Below, in pieces: positions 8,453 to 18,359 of a stretch of 64,000 nt of DNA. This DNA comes from Vibrio viridaestus. GTDB lineage: Bacteria; Pseudomonadota; Gammaproteobacteria; Enterobacterales; Vibrionaceae. Location: NCBI RefSeq assembly GCF_003856525.1, contig NZ_RJVQ01000003.1, positions 620,001 to 684,000 of the forward strand, read 5' to 3'. A program made the translations under genes and the position numbers. The notes under the pieces were generated by a model. That model did no database searches, was not told where the DNA came from, and worked only from the letters and a program-made list of their open reading frames with translations. How positions within the stretch are numbered: position 1 is the stretch's first letter; each line of letters opens with the position of its first letter.

Positions 8453-9994
8453 CTACTTATTGATACCGTACTCTCTTAGTTTGTTAGCTATTGATGTATG
8501 CGATACATTCAGTCTCTTAGCCAACTTACGGCTAGATGGGAAAGACTGATATAACCGCTCCAATACTTTAGACTCGTAGTCCTTCATAATATCGTCCAGC
8601 GATCCATCGAGCTTGACCAGGCCAGACATATTCGAGACCTTGTCCACATGCGGTAGATGAAAATATTCAATTCGTAAACGGCTATCCTCGACCTCCGTTA
8701 ACGCACGCAAAACGACATTTTCTAATTGTCGCATATTTCCTGGCCATGGATATTCAATCAGTGAATCAATAACATCGTCATCAATTTTAGGCTTACTCAT
8801 ACCTAATTTTTCGCTGTGCTTAGCGACAAAAAGATCGAGTAACGACTGAATGTCACTGGTTCTTTCTCTCAATGCCGGAATAGATAGAGTCAGTACATTT
8901 AGACGATAATACAAATCTTGTCTAAATTTACCCGATTCTGCTAATTCCGCGAGGTTATGCTTTGTCGAGGCGATCACTCGGACATCAACATGAATCTCTC
9001 TTTCTTCACCTACACGTCTGAAGGTACCATCTTGTAAAAATCGTAATAATTTAATCTGTAGATGCGAACTCATTTCGCCGATTTCATCTAGAAAAACGGT
9101 TCCACCATTCGCCAGTTCAAAAATACCCTTATTTCCACCTTCGTGATTGAACGAGCCTGGCGCATGGCCAAATAATTCAGTCTCTGCGACATCATCCGGC
9201 ATCGAAGCACAACTGAGTACCAAAAATGGTTGAGAGCCCCGATGAGAACGATTATGACAAGCCTTAGCAAGCATTTCCTTTCCAGAGCCCGTTTCGCCCT
9301 CAATAAGTAACGGATGATCAAGCATCGCCAATTTCTTCGCCTGAACCATTAACGACTTATGCTTATTAGACACACCCACAAAATGCTCAAAACCAAGATT
9401 ATTATGGATAGAAAGATCATTGAGATCTGACGTTTTCTGTACCTGAGATTGTATAATCATCATCGTACTTGCTAGCGTCGATTCTTTCGATTCACCGGTG
9501 ATATAGACTGGATTCATTTCCAATTGGTAGTCTAATCCGTCGACAACGATTGTCTCTCTTACCCGTGATTTATTCCCTTCCATCCACTTGGCAAAGTTAA
9601 AGTGTGGAATGAACGTCGATAGTGGCAGTCCAACCATATCCTCTTCATGAGAATTAAATAGCGCAAGTGCTGCAAAGTTTGCCATATCAATAAAGCCACG
9701 TAGGTTTATTGATAAAACCGCGTCTGGTAAGTTATTGAGTAACGATATCAGCTCCGTGTTATGACGTTCCATCGGCATAAATTGGATCCGACGAACATCT
9801 TTCACACCAGAAATACGCCTGATCTGTGCTAATAGCTCACTAAAAACATCGAAATCCGTATCCGGGCAATTGAGATAAATGATGCCACTAACGTCGATTT
9901 CTATACCTCTAAGGTCGATATTTTTAGAAGCCAGAATATCAAGCAACTCACGTGTTAAGCCGAGTCTATCTTCGCAAAAGACTTCTAATCTCAC
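8453..9994 (-). CDS. tyrR: Aromatic amino acid regulator TyrR
   Basis: A 513-residue regulator of aromatic amino acid synthesis and transport. Order: ACT domain (~1-75, starts MRLEVFCEDRLGLTREL as in E. coli), PAS (~80-190), AAA+ domain with Walker A GETGSGKE and Walker B GTVFLDEIGE, and a C-terminal Fis-type helix-turn-helix (SRKLAKRLNVSHTSIANKL). The sigma54-contacting GAFTGA loop is absent (HAPGSFNHEGG instead), as expected for TyrR, which acts on sigma70 promoters. Start is a GTG at 9994 with GGAG 8 bases upstream. It follows ycjX-ycjF, the same order as in E. coli. Confidence 0.97.
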   Translation of the reverse strand: MRLEVFCEDRLGLTRELLDILASKNIDLRGIEIDVSGIIYLNCPDTDFDVFSELLAQIRRISGVKDVRRIQFMPMERHNTELISLLNNLPDAVLSINLRGFIDMANFAALALFNSHEEDMVGLPLSTFIPHFNFAKWMEGNKSRVRETIVVDGLDYQLEMNPVYITGESKESTLASTMMIIQSQVQKTSDLNDLSIHNNLGFEHFVGVSNKHKSLMVQAKKLAMLDHPLLIEGETGSGKEMLAKACHNRSHRGSQPFLVLSCASMPDDVAETELFGHAPGSFNHEGGNKGIFELANGGTVFLDEIGEMSSHLQIKLLRFLQDGTFRRVGEEREIHVDVRVIASTKHNLAELAESGKFRQDLYYRLNVLTLSIPALRERTSDIQSLLDLFVAKHSEKLGMSKPKIDDDVIDSLIEYPWPGNMRQLENVVLRALTEVEDSRLRIEYFHLPHVDKVSNMSGLVKLDGSLDDIMKDYESKVLERLYQSFPSSRKLAKRLNVSHTSIANKLREYGINK

Positions 9995-10026
9995 TTGGAG
10001 AACTCCGAAAGGGTGTAAGAAAATGT

Positions 10027-10060
10027 TGACAGTAGTTTCTACGAGATCGGAACTACCGTC
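10027..10060. promoter_or_regulatory. Imperfect palindrome between ycjF and tyrR
   Basis: In the 103-base gap before tyrR, GAC-GTAGTT pairs with AACTAC-GTC around a short loop, with single mismatches. No T-run follows. It could be a TyrR or other operator or an intercistronic hairpin; it does not clearly match the TyrR box TGTAAA-N6-TTTACA. Confidence 0.3.
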
Positions 10061-10097
10061 AAGATTTGACTGATTGTTTACGGGATTAAATGGTGTT

Positions 10098-11117
10098 TTA
10101 TGACTTATTGCTCAGTTTTAGCACCCGAGTGAGAATGGATTTTTTGATCGTTCCTAATGACGCTTGTTGCTCGTTCACCCAAGGTAATGGACGCATTAAC
10201 TTCATGGCCTGTACACCCAGTCTTCCCGTCATTAAGCCGACACCAACGCCTTGGCCCGCCCTTGCAGACAGTTTTTGTACTAAATTGGTTGAAATAATAT
10301 CCATCCCTGTATCGATTGCGAGCTCAGTCACACCGGCAAACGCCATGTTCGCAAGCACAAGCTTTAATAACCGCAGGCGAGACCAGTAACCCAACTCGAT
10401 CTGATAAATATCCGCTATCTCTTCTAGCATTTTGAGACTGCGCCACGCCACTAACAACATATCGGCAATCGCGAGAGGGCTTATCGCAACCATGACAGCA
10501 GAATTAGCTGAATAGCGAGATATAACATCAATCGCTCTCTTATCTTGGTGCTTTAGGACAATAGCATCATAAAGTTCAAACACTTCTTTATCGTTATAGG
10601 CCGGATCTAACTTACTTTGCCAAACATCTACTGAACTTTGCTCAACACTACTTTGGATGAGATTCCGGCAGAATGGTTCTGCTAAACCCACGCCGTCTTC
10701 GCGAAGAATTTGTTCTGCCTTTTCCTGTGTCGAAAAATGCTGCTTAAGCTTCCGTAACGTTAGCCACTCCTTCCCTAATTTAACCAAACCAAAGCCAGCT
10801 AAGCCGCTTATGAAACCAGACCAACCTAGAGTCAACCAGTCTGACTCCTGATAAGCGGTTACCAGAGAATCCACACCCTGCCATGCGACCAATCCACCGA
10901 ATACCGTCAGGGCTGCTGCACCCATCCAACGCTGCTTTTTAGGACGTATAATCGGCTCAATATTTAACGACTCAGTCTGTTCTTCAACCGATGAGAGTTC
11001 ATCTGCCTGAAAATCGGCTGAATTATCAAAATGACGCTTGAGAGTTAAATCCTCTTCGGCGACAGTGTCTTGCTCTAAATTTTTATCAAAGGTTTGCTTT
11101 TCTTTAAATTCACTCAT
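10098..11117 (-). CDS. ycjF: YcjF-family inner membrane protein
   Basis: A 339-residue protein of the TIGR01620/DUF697 family. Residues 1-60 are charged and probably cytoplasmic; two transmembrane segments follow (about 67-82 WMGAAALTVFGGLVAWQG and 93-112), then a long soluble part with another hydrophobic stretch around AVMVAISPLAIADMLLVAW. The C-terminal VGLMTGRLGVQAMKLMRPLPW is family-typical. Its start overlaps the ycjX stop (ATGA), so the two are translationally coupled. In E. coli the pair belongs to the phage-shock neighbourhood; here no psp genes are adjacent. Biochemical role unknown. Confidence 0.92.
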   Translation of the reverse strand: MSEFKEKQTFDKNLEQDTVAEEDLTLKRHFDNSADFQADELSSVEEQTESLNIEPIIRPKKQRWMGAAALTVFGGLVAWQGVDSLVTAYQESDWLTLGWSGFISGLAGFGLVKLGKEWLTLRKLKQHFSTQEKAEQILREDGVGLAEPFCRNLIQSSVEQSSVDVWQSKLDPAYNDKEVFELYDAIVLKHQDKRAIDVISRYSANSAVMVAISPLAIADMLLVAWRSLKMLEEIADIYQIELGYWSRLRLLKLVLANMAFAGVTELAIDTGMDIISTNLVQKLSARAGQGVGVGLMTGRLGVQAMKLMRPLPWVNEQQASLGTIKKSILTRVLKLSNKS

Positions 11118-12487
11118 AGTAGCTTGTCCCCTAATAAAAACTCCATTGCTGTATCCACTCGTACATGCGGCAACGCGCTATCTCTTTCGTATATATCTGG
11201 CATGAACGCTGTAAAGTCAAACTGAGAGTTAATCCAAAACTCCATACCTGGCAGTTTCTTAGGTACCTCACCAGGATAAAGCGTCGTTTCCTTGCCACCA
11301 AATTCTGTACCGTGTATTGCACTATGAGGCTTACCGTTCACGGTTACATGCCCGGCCGTAGTAGTTCGTATAGAAGCCATACTGATACACTTCATTGCGA
11401 TATTCTCGTATGCAACATGCTGCCACACTGGATTAATCAGTTGGTTCAGCAAAGACAGTAAGTTTCCATGCTGATCCGGTGTGATGTGATCGGCTTTAGT
11501 CGCCGCAAACAAGACCTTATCTATCTTTGGTGCGAAGAGACGTTTGATTAGCCCATTCTTACCATAACGGAAACTGCTTACTAGCTCCTCTAATGCCGAG
11601 CGCATATCCATAAACGATTCATAGCCCGCATTTAATGGCGTTAAGCAGTCAGCAAGAATAATTTGCCGATCAAACGTTGAAAAATATTGCCGGTAAAATT
11701 TTTTGACAATGCTATTTCGATACTCTTCGTATCGAGCTTCAAGCATTGCATAACCGCTGTGCTTAGCGCTCTTACCTGCCATAGCCTTGATAGGAAAAAA
11801 TTGAAGAACCGGCGCACCTTCTAATTCACCAGGTAAAACAAAGCGTCCTGGCTGTACCCAATGCAGTCCCGACTTTTTACAGGTGTGTAAGAACTCAGTA
11901 TAGACCTGAGAAATTCTCGCTATTTCAGTTTCATTCGCATCTTGAGTGGGATCAAACTGCTCAACTAGCTCAAGCCATTGTGCTGCATATTCTTTTCGAA
12001 TCCCATGTAACGAATTAAATTGCTTTTCCGACCATTGTTCAAACGTTAGGTTAAGTATTGGTAAATCGAGAAGCCACTCACCTGGATAATCGACAATATC
12101 GACATATAAGGTTTGCGTTTTGCTTAGTAATCTTTTAGCTCGACTCTCTGGTCGGTATTTGATAGCAAGCTTTATCTCACTAACGTCTTTTGTAGGCTCG
12201 GGCCAGGCCGATGGTGTCGAATAAAGTGATTCTAGAGCGCCATCATAGGCAAAACTTGGCACCATCATATTAGATTGAGGTACACGCTTTGCGCCAATGA
12301 GTCTCTTGTCCCTGGCTGCATGGAGAAATGGCAGGTTATCGTGAGTAGAATACTGTAATAGTTGGTTGACAAATGAAGTAATAAAAGCCGTTTTCCCTGC
12401 TCTGGATAATCCGGTAACGGCTATTTTTACATGATTATCAAAGCTTCGGTGGACAATATCAGATATTTCGCGACTCAATTTAGCCAT
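11114..12487 (-). CDS. ycjX: YcjX-family nucleoside triphosphatase
   Basis: A 457-residue P-loop protein of the YcjX/DUF463 family. Walker A is GLSRAGKTAFI near residue 26; the DIVDYPGEWLLDLP segment is the Walker B/switch region, and TKAD around residue 333 resembles the G4 base-recognition motif of GTPases. Family members are stress-linked NTPases, induced with the phage-shock response in enterobacteria. The gene heads the ycjX-ycjF-tyrR order and is preceded by a small membrane protein gene 24 bases upstream. Confidence 0.93.
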   Translation of the reverse strand: MAKLSREISDIVHRSFDNHVKIAVTGLSRAGKTAFITSFVNQLLQYSTHDNLPFLHAARDKRLIGAKRVPQSNMMVPSFAYDGALESLYSTPSAWPEPTKDVSEIKLAIKYRPESRAKRLLSKTQTLYVDIVDYPGEWLLDLPILNLTFEQWSEKQFNSLHGIRKEYAAQWLELVEQFDPTQDANETEIARISQVYTEFLHTCKKSGLHWVQPGRFVLPGELEGAPVLQFFPIKAMAGKSAKHSGYAMLEARYEEYRNSIVKKFYRQYFSTFDRQIILADCLTPLNAGYESFMDMRSALEELVSSFRYGKNGLIKRLFAPKIDKVLFAATKADHITPDQHGNLLSLLNQLINPVWQHVAYENIAMKCISMASIRTTTAGHVTVNGKPHSAIHGTEFGGKETTLYPGEVPKKLPGMEFWINSQFDFTAFMPDIYERDSALPHVRVDTAMEFLLGDKLL

Positions 12488-12511
12488 CTATTACTCCATT
12501 GTGGTTTAGTT

Positions 12512-12697
12512 TTAGTCGTCCTCAATCAATTTAAAAATAACAAACAAAGCAAGTTCGAGAACGACCCATAAAACTGAAGTCAATATAACGTACTTTTGAT
12601 TAAAAATTGTTACTCCGTGAAGGACAACATCGTATGCCAAAACAGCCAGTACAACGACAGCGAAGGCAATTTGTAAAAACTTTATAAATTTAATCAT
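12512..12697 (-). CDS. Small two-helix membrane protein
   Basis: Not recognised. A 61-residue protein with two predicted membrane helices (about 8-28 and 37-56) and a charged end (KLIEDD). It lies 24 bases upstream of ycjX in the same direction, so it is probably the first gene of the operon. Position next to ycjX suggests, but does not show, a link with membrane-stress functions as for the small Psp proteins. Confidence 0.6.
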   Translation of the reverse strand: MIKFIKFLQIAFAVVVLAVLAYDVVLHGVTIFNQKYVILTSVLWVVLELALFVIFKLIEDD

Positions 12698-12741
12698 GAC
12701 ACAGACTATTTAGTTATAAATCAAAGATTACCATACCTGAT

Positions 12742-12765
12742 AAAAATAGTGGCGGCAAATGCCAC
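12742..12765 (-). terminator. Terminator after fumarase gene
   Basis: On the minus strand, GTGGC and GCCAC form a short stem with a 7-nt loop followed by TATTTTTATC, 43 bases beyond the fumarase stop. Rho-independent type, modest stem. Confidence 0.55.
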
Positions 12766-12807
12766 CACCATTGTCAGACGTAAGTCAAAGCCTCAAAATT
12801 TTTTATT

Positions 12808-14325
12808 TTAAGCCTTTTCTGCTTCGGCGATTTTCACCTTCCAGGTATCTGGACCAATTTGGTGAGCATTCGCGCCTGTCGAGTCAACAGCAACAGTAAC
12901 GGGCATATCTTCGACTTCAAATTCGTAGATTGCTTCCATACCAAGCTCTTCAAACGCCAATACTTTAGCTTTTTTGATCGCTTTCGCTACCAGATATGCC
13001 GCACCGCCCACAGCCATCAGATAAACTGACTTATGGTTTTTGATAGACTCAACTGTTGCAGCTCCGCGTTCCGCTTTACCGATCATACCCATGACGCCAA
13101 CTTCATCTAGCATCATGTCTGTAAACTTATCCATACGTGTAGACGTTGTTGGACCTGCTGGGCCGACAACCTCATCACCTACAGCATCGACGGGACCAAC
13201 GTAGTAAATAAATTTACCTTTAAAGTCAACACCTTTTGGTAGACCTTCACCGCTTTGCAGCATAGTTTGAATGCGTTTATGTGCCGCATCACGACCTGTA
13301 AGGATTTTACCGTTAAGAAGTAAAGTTTCGCCAGTTTTCCAACTACGTACTTCTTCTTCAGTGACAGTGTCAAGATTGACTCGACGTGTATTTTCACCAG
13401 CTTCCCATGTGATGTCTGGCCAATCTTCCAGTTTAGGTGGTGTCAATTCAGCAGGACCAGAACCATCAAGTGTGAAATGAACGTGGCGAGTCGCAGCGCA
13501 GTTTGGAATCATACAAACTGGTTTTGATGCAGCGTGAGTTGGAGCAGACTTGATTTTAACGTCAACAACGGTTGTTAAACCACCCAGTCCTTGTGCACCA
13601 ATACCAAGTTTGTTTACTCGATTATAGATATCAAGACGCATCTCTTCTTCTGCGTTCTGAGGTCCACGTTCCATCAACTCATGGATATCGATATCTTCCA
13701 TCAAGGCTTCTTTCGCCAGAACAGCCGCTTTCTCAGCAGTACCGCCAACACCTATACCCAGCATGCCTGGAGGACACCAACCTGCGCCCATAATTGGCAA
13801 CATTTTTTCTACCCATTCAGCAATATCATCTGAAGGGTTTAACATCACCATTTTGGTTTTATTCTCAGAGCCGCCGCCTTTAGCTGCGATTTTAATTTCA
13901 ACTTTATCGCCAGGAACCATGTTGATATGCACAACAGCGGGAGTATTATCTTTTGAGTTAATACGCTTTCCTGCTGGGTCTAAAAGCACAGATTTACGTA
14001 GTGGGTTATCTGGATTGGTATAAGCCTGTCTAACGCCTTCATCGACCATTTCCTGGACAGTCATATCGCCTTCCCATTGAACATTCATACCAATGTTCAC
14101 GAAGCAGGTTACGATACCAGTATCTTGACAAATAGGTCGTTTGCCTTCGGCAGACATACGAGAGTTAATCAGGATTTGTGCAATAGCGTCTTTAGCCGCC
14201 TGACTTTCCTCTTTGTAGTACGCCTTTTCTAACGCTTTAACAAAGTCCATAGGGTGATAGTACGATATGTACTGGAGAGCATCAGCGACGCTGCTGATGA
14301 GATCCTCTTTACGAATTACCGTCAT
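12808..14325 (-). CDS. Class I (iron-sulfur) fumarate hydratase
   Basis: Interconverts fumarate and malate in the TCA cycle, cytoplasmic. The protein is ~505 residues with both class I halves fused: the alpha part (ICQDTGIVTCFV, AAKGGGSENKTK, GAGWCPPGMLGIGVGG, NCAATRHVHF) and the beta part from ~residue 310 (GPAGPTTSTRMD, GKAERG, LGMEAIYEFEVEDMP). Cysteines in CQDTG, WCPPG and NCAAT are candidates for the 4Fe-4S ligands. It belongs to the subgroup that differs from E. coli FumA. An upstream ATG at 14337 exists, but the ATG at 14325 has GAGG at proper spacing and is preferred. Divergent from pabB. Confidence 0.93.
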   Translation of the reverse strand: MTVIRKEDLISSVADALQYISYYHPMDFVKALEKAYYKEESQAAKDAIAQILINSRMSAEGKRPICQDTGIVTCFVNIGMNVQWEGDMTVQEMVDEGVRQAYTNPDNPLRKSVLLDPAGKRINSKDNTPAVVHINMVPGDKVEIKIAAKGGGSENKTKMVMLNPSDDIAEWVEKMLPIMGAGWCPPGMLGIGVGGTAEKAAVLAKEALMEDIDIHELMERGPQNAEEEMRLDIYNRVNKLGIGAQGLGGLTTVVDVKIKSAPTHAASKPVCMIPNCAATRHVHFTLDGSGPAELTPPKLEDWPDITWEAGENTRRVNLDTVTEEEVRSWKTGETLLLNGKILTGRDAAHKRIQTMLQSGEGLPKGVDFKGKFIYYVGPVDAVGDEVVGPAGPTTSTRMDKFTDMMLDEVGVMGMIGKAERGAATVESIKNHKSVYLMAVGGAAYLVAKAIKKAKVLAFEELGMEAIYEFEVEDMPVTVAVDSTGANAHQIGPDTWKVKIAEAEKA

Positions 14326-14474
14326 TGCTTGCCTCATTTCTGTTATATTAATTCGCTGCTACAGCTATGAATATCATAATCTTACGGAAAAAAACGCACC
14401 ATACCATGATCTAATCCATTAGATAGCAGCTTTTCATTTGATTTTTATGATACTCTTGCAATCAACAACACGCT

Positions 14475-15893
14475 ATGCGGCGAATTCATTCTGCGTCACA
14501 CTTTAAAGAAATGGCAAACCATAAAAATACCGATATAAATACTATCAGCCTTGTTTATCATCCTGAGCTATCTTTAAACTACTTCGAAGCAATAAAACAT
14601 AAGCCTTGGGCCATGTTATTGCGCTCCCCAGCTCACGATCATAGCGATAACCGCTACGATATTTTGGTTGCGAATCCTATCGCTACCATAGAAACGAAAG
14701 GGAAACATTCCCGCATCCGCATGGAAGGTCAAGAAACATCCAGTCATAGTGATCCCTTTTCTATTATTGCGGACTTACAGGATTCGTTAGTACCACATGT
14801 GAATAATCAAGCATGGGCTGACTATCCGTTTATCGGTGGGGCACTGGGGTATTTTGCTTATGACCTGGGTCGGCAGGTTGAGTCAATTCCCGAAAACGCA
14901 CTAGATGATATTTCTCTGCCGGACATGGCAATAGGACTCTATAATTGGGCTCTGATCGTTGATCATAATAAGCAAGTCGCCAACCTCGTCGGTATTGGTA
15001 TTGAGGCAGTTCATACCTGGTTAGAGTCCGTAAAATCACAACATATCGATAACTCAACTGACTTCGCTGTGACGTCTGAGTGGACGTCGAACATGTCGCA
15101 ATCCGAATATGCTGAGAAATTTAATACCATCCAAGATTACTTGCAATCCGGTGACTGTTATCAGATCAACCTCACGCAGCGCTTTAATGCGTCTTATAGC
15201 GGTGATGAGTGGCAAGCTTATCGATTGCTGGAAGACAATAATAAGGCCCCCTTCTCCGCATTTTTACGTCTAGACGATCATGCAATTATCAGTATTTCGC
15301 CAGAGCGATTTATCGCACTAAATGACGGTTGTATTGAGACAAAGCCGATTAAAGGCACAATGCCCAGATCATCAGTTCCGAAAGACGATCTGATAAATGC
15401 AGAGATTCTGGCTAACTCTGCAAAAGACCAATCAGAAAATCTGATGATTGTAGACCTTCTGCGTAACGATATCGGCAGAGTAGCCCAACCGGGCTCAGTA
15501 TGTGTACCGAAGCTTTTTAACATCGAAAGTTTTCCTGCTGTTCATCATATGGTGAGTACCATCACCGCCAAGTTAGATGATGATAAGTCAGCGACCGATC
15601 TTTTAAGAGCCTGCTTTCCGGGCGGTTCAATAACTGGTGCACCGAAGGTTCGAGCCATGGAAATAATTGAAGAACTGGAACCGCACAGACGGAGTGTCTA
15701 CTGTGGAAGTATCGGCTATATCAGTCGTCATGGAAGAATGGATACCAGCATCACCATCAGAACGTTGATAGCAAAAGATTCTCAGCTATACGTGTGGGCC
15801 GGAGGCGGGATTGTTGCCGATAGCAAAGTCGGTAGTGAATATCAGGAAACCTATGATAAATTGTCTAAAATTCTTCCCATTCTGTCGTCATAA
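14475..15893 (+). CDS. pabB: Aminodeoxychorismate synthase component I
   Basis: Makes 4-amino-4-deoxychorismate from chorismate with ammonia from PabA, for folate synthesis. The C-terminal chorismate-binding domain shows ETKPIKGTMPR (the K marks the PabB/TrpE-type site), VDLLRNDIGRV, GSITGAPKVRAMEI and VWAGGGIVADS. The 472-residue length is slightly more than E. coli PabB; an internal ATG at 14511 (MANHKN) would give 460 residues and cannot be excluded since neither start has a strong ribosome binding site. nudL follows after 14 bases, so they are likely co-transcribed. Confidence 0.94.
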   Translation: MRRIHSASHFKEMANHKNTDINTISLVYHPELSLNYFEAIKHKPWAMLLRSPAHDHSDNRYDILVANPIATIETKGKHSRIRMEGQETSSHSDPFSIIADLQDSLVPHVNNQAWADYPFIGGALGYFAYDLGRQVESIPENALDDISLPDMAIGLYNWALIVDHNKQVANLVGIGIEAVHTWLESVKSQHIDNSTDFAVTSEWTSNMSQSEYAEKFNTIQDYLQSGDCYQINLTQRFNASYSGDEWQAYRLLEDNNKAPFSAFLRLDDHAIISISPERFIALNDGCIETKPIKGTMPRSSVPKDDLINAEILANSAKDQSENLMIVDLLRNDIGRVAQPGSVCVPKLFNIESFPAVHHMVSTITAKLDDDKSATDLLRACFPGGSITGAPKVRAMEIIEELEPHRRSVYCGSIGYISRHGRMDTSITIRTLIAKDSQLYVWAGGGIVADSKVGSEYQETYDKLSKILPILSS

Positions 15894-15907
15894 TAATTGG
15901 CATACGC

Positions 15908-16513
15908 ATGAGTCTTAGTATCGAAGAGATTATGTGCTCATTTCAGCTTAGTGAGCCACAACCTTACGACGAAACGTCACTGATTAGAGTGTCTCACTTA
16001 ACTTCGTCGAAACTAAGACAAGCCGCAGTTTTAATCGGCTTTGTAGAAAGAAACAATGAAGCCCACGTGCTTTTCACTAAAAGGGCACTTCATCTGAAAC
16101 ATCACCCTGGGCAAGTCAGTTTTCCTGGTGGTAAATTTGAGCAGCACGATGGTGCCGTCATTAGAACAGCATTACGAGAAACTGAAGAAGAAGTGGGCGT
16201 CACATCAGATAAAATTCATGTTTTCGGTACGCTGCCAACACTCACTACCATTAGCGGCTTTGCTGTTACTCCTGTCCTTGCCAAGCTGGACGATACATTC
16301 AGCGTCACGATCGATACAAATGAAGTCAGTGATGTGTTTGAAGTACCTGGCTCTTACCTATTTGATCGGCAAAATCTGCTAGTAAAAGAGCTGGTTGTAA
16401 GATCACAACAACATCGGTTGTTTTTTCTTCCCTACAAAGAGCATCTTATTTGGGGAGTAACCGGTCAGATAATCGATGCTCTGCAACGGCAATTCTTGAA
16501 TCTCACTTCATAG
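15908..16513 (+). CDS. nudL: NudL-type CoA pyrophosphatase (Nudix)
   Basis: A 201-residue Nudix hydrolase. The Nudix box is clear: GGKF followed by ALRETEEEVGV, with the REUXEEXGU core intact. The preceding KRALHLKHHPGQVSFPGG is the UPF0035/NudL signature associated with coenzyme A pyrophosphatases. The PabB-NudL pairing is conserved in enterobacteria. Start ATG at 15908 lies 14 bases after the pabB stop. Confidence 0.9.
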   Translation: MSLSIEEIMCSFQLSEPQPYDETSLIRVSHLTSSKLRQAAVLIGFVERNNEAHVLFTKRALHLKHHPGQVSFPGGKFEQHDGAVIRTALRETEEEVGVTSDKIHVFGTLPTLTTISGFAVTPVLAKLDDTFSVTIDTNEVSDVFEVPGSYLFDRQNLLVKELVVRSQQHRLFFLPYKEHLIWGVTGQIIDALQRQFLNLTS

Positions 16514-16674
16514 TAATCTTTAATAGATTTATCAGTAACGAACAACAAATTACTCAGTTAAATGATTTGCTTATAGCCTAGCCGTTCATAGTTCTGTATG
16601 CTACGCCGAATTTTAGACGATCATTTCGTAATAACTAAGTGATTTGGTGGGTTGTCCTTATTAAGGTCATGGGT

Positions 16675-18030
16675 ATGATTAGTATTTTTGATATTTTCAA
16701 GATTGGCATTGGGCCATCTAGTTCTCACACTGTAGGACCGATGAAAGCAGGTAAGCTCTTCATTGATGATCTCAAGAGTAAAGGATTACTCGAATCAACC
16801 ACAAAAATAAGTGTCGATGTATATGGCTCTCTATCGCTAACAGGCAAAGGGCACCATACAGATATTGCTATTATTATGGGACTATTAGGCAACGACCCAG
16901 AGCATGTCGATATCGAGCAAATTCCTAATACCATTAAGCAAGTCGAATCTACACAAGAATTGCACATCGGCAATCAAGTCATTTCGTTTCCGAGTGAAGG
17001 TGGCCTTACGTTCCACAAAACCAACTTACCAATGCACGAAAATGGCATGTCTATCACTGCGTGGAAAGGTACAGACGTTCTGTTCGAGAACACTTACTAC
17101 TCTATAGGCGGTGGATTCATTGTTGATGAAGCTCATTTTGGTGAATCTATAGAAGTACTGGAAACCATACCCTACTCGTTTGATAGCGCGGCAGAGTTAG
17201 TTCAGTTGTGTAAAGAGAATGGTCTATCTATATCAACGCTCATCCTAGAAAATGAAAAAGCGTTACGCAGTGAAAAAGACGTCATCCAACATTGCACGAA
17301 TGTCTGGCAGACGATGAAAAGTTGTATTGAGCGAGGAGCAAAGAAAGAAGGTATCCTACCTGGCCCACTGCGCGTACCTCGCAGAGCGGCTGCACTTAAG
17401 CAACACTTGCTGGCATCCGAGAGAACATCGAATGACCCGATGGCTGTCGTCGACTGGGTTAATATGTATGCGTTCGCGGTCAATGAAGAAAATGCCGCAG
17501 GGGGCCGTGTTGTTACAGCGCCAACCAATGGCGCATGTGGTATCGTTCCTGCGGTGTTCGCCTACTATGATAAATTCGTTCAATCAGTTAATCAGGAAGA
17601 TTACGTCAAGTATCTAGCCACCTCTGGAGCAATTGGTGGACTATATAAAAAAAATGCATCAATTTCCGGAGCGGAAGTTGGCTGTCAGGGTGAAGTTGGC
17701 GTTGCTTGCTCTATGGCAGCAGCAGGATTGGCCGAACTGCTTGGCGGCAGTCCAGAGCAGGTTTGTATGGCTGCAGAAATTGCAATGGAGCACAACCTAG
17801 GTCTTACATGTGATCCGGTTGCAGGTCAGGTGCAGGTGCCTTGTATTGAACGCAACGGTATTGCGGCTGTAAAAGCGATCAATGCAACGCGAATGGCGAT
17901 GCGTCGCTCTTCGGCACCCACGGTATCTTTGGATAAAGTTATTGAAACGATGTTTGAAACAGGTAAAGATATGAATGCTAAGTACCGTGAGACTTCTCAG
18001 GGTGGATTAGCCATCAAGGTAATTTGTTAA
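16675..18030 (+). CDS. sdaA: L-serine dehydratase (iron-sulfur, single chain)
   Basis: Deaminates L-serine to pyruvate and ammonia. The N-terminal beta domain begins MISIFDIFKIGIGPSSSHT, and the C-terminal catalytic domain carries the cluster cysteines in GACGIVPAV and CDPVAGQVQVPC. The frame opens at a GTG (16639), but the ATG at 16675 with AAGG about 9 bases upstream starts exactly at the family N-terminus, giving 451 residues. It is monocistronic, with a good terminator right after the stop. Confidence 0.95.
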   Translation: MISIFDIFKIGIGPSSSHTVGPMKAGKLFIDDLKSKGLLESTTKISVDVYGSLSLTGKGHHTDIAIIMGLLGNDPEHVDIEQIPNTIKQVESTQELHIGNQVISFPSEGGLTFHKTNLPMHENGMSITAWKGTDVLFENTYYSIGGGFIVDEAHFGESIEVLETIPYSFDSAAELVQLCKENGLSISTLILENEKALRSEKDVIQHCTNVWQTMKSCIERGAKKEGILPGPLRVPRRAAALKQHLLASERTSNDPMAVVDWVNMYAFAVNEENAAGGRVVTAPTNGACGIVPAVFAYYDKFVQSVNQEDYVKYLATSGAIGGLYKKNASISGAEVGCQGEVGVACSMAAAGLAELLGGSPEQVCMAAEIAMEHNLGLTCDPVAGQVQVPCIERNGIAAVKAINATRMAMRRSSAPTVSLDKVIETMFETGKDMNAKYRETSQGGLAIKVIC

Positions 18031-18037
18031 TTCGATT

Positions 18038-18062
18038 AAGCCTGCTCACAGTAGGCTTTTTT
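18038..18062 (+). terminator. Rho-independent terminator of sdaA
   Basis: A 9-bp stem (AAGCCTGCT / AGTAGGCTT, one G-T pair) with a CAC loop, followed by a run of T, starting 8 bases after the stop codon. Confidence 0.9.
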
Positions 18063-18359
18063 ATGTGTTACCCCCAGTTACTCTTCGACGAACTTCATCC
18101 ATCTGCGACAATCTCCTACTCCAATCAGCGATTTCACGTCATTATTTGCGCGTTTATCTGTGTATAGCTAATTAAACCTGCTACAAACTGAGGTTTTATC
18201 AGCCATAAACGACATTAAAGGTTGAAGCTAGAAATTTCACAGGTAAACTGTGCCGTTGAATAAGAAATAATGTTTAACTCAATCACTTTTATCTCTCAGA
18301 ATTTGTCTGACTTTTGTATATTGAGTTCAATGAATACCTCAATGGAGAATTAAATAAAC
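18063..18359 (+). other. Non-coding gap upstream of asnS
   Basis: About 300 bases without a convincing ORF. It should hold the asnS promoter and leader. GGAG lies 12 bases before the asnS ATG. I see no clear RNA element or repeat. Confidence 0.4.

Noticed and set aside
8453-9994. Sigma54-dependent activator
   Set aside because: The AAA+ domain lacks GAFTGA, and the ACT/PAS/HTH layout is that of TyrR, which works with sigma70.
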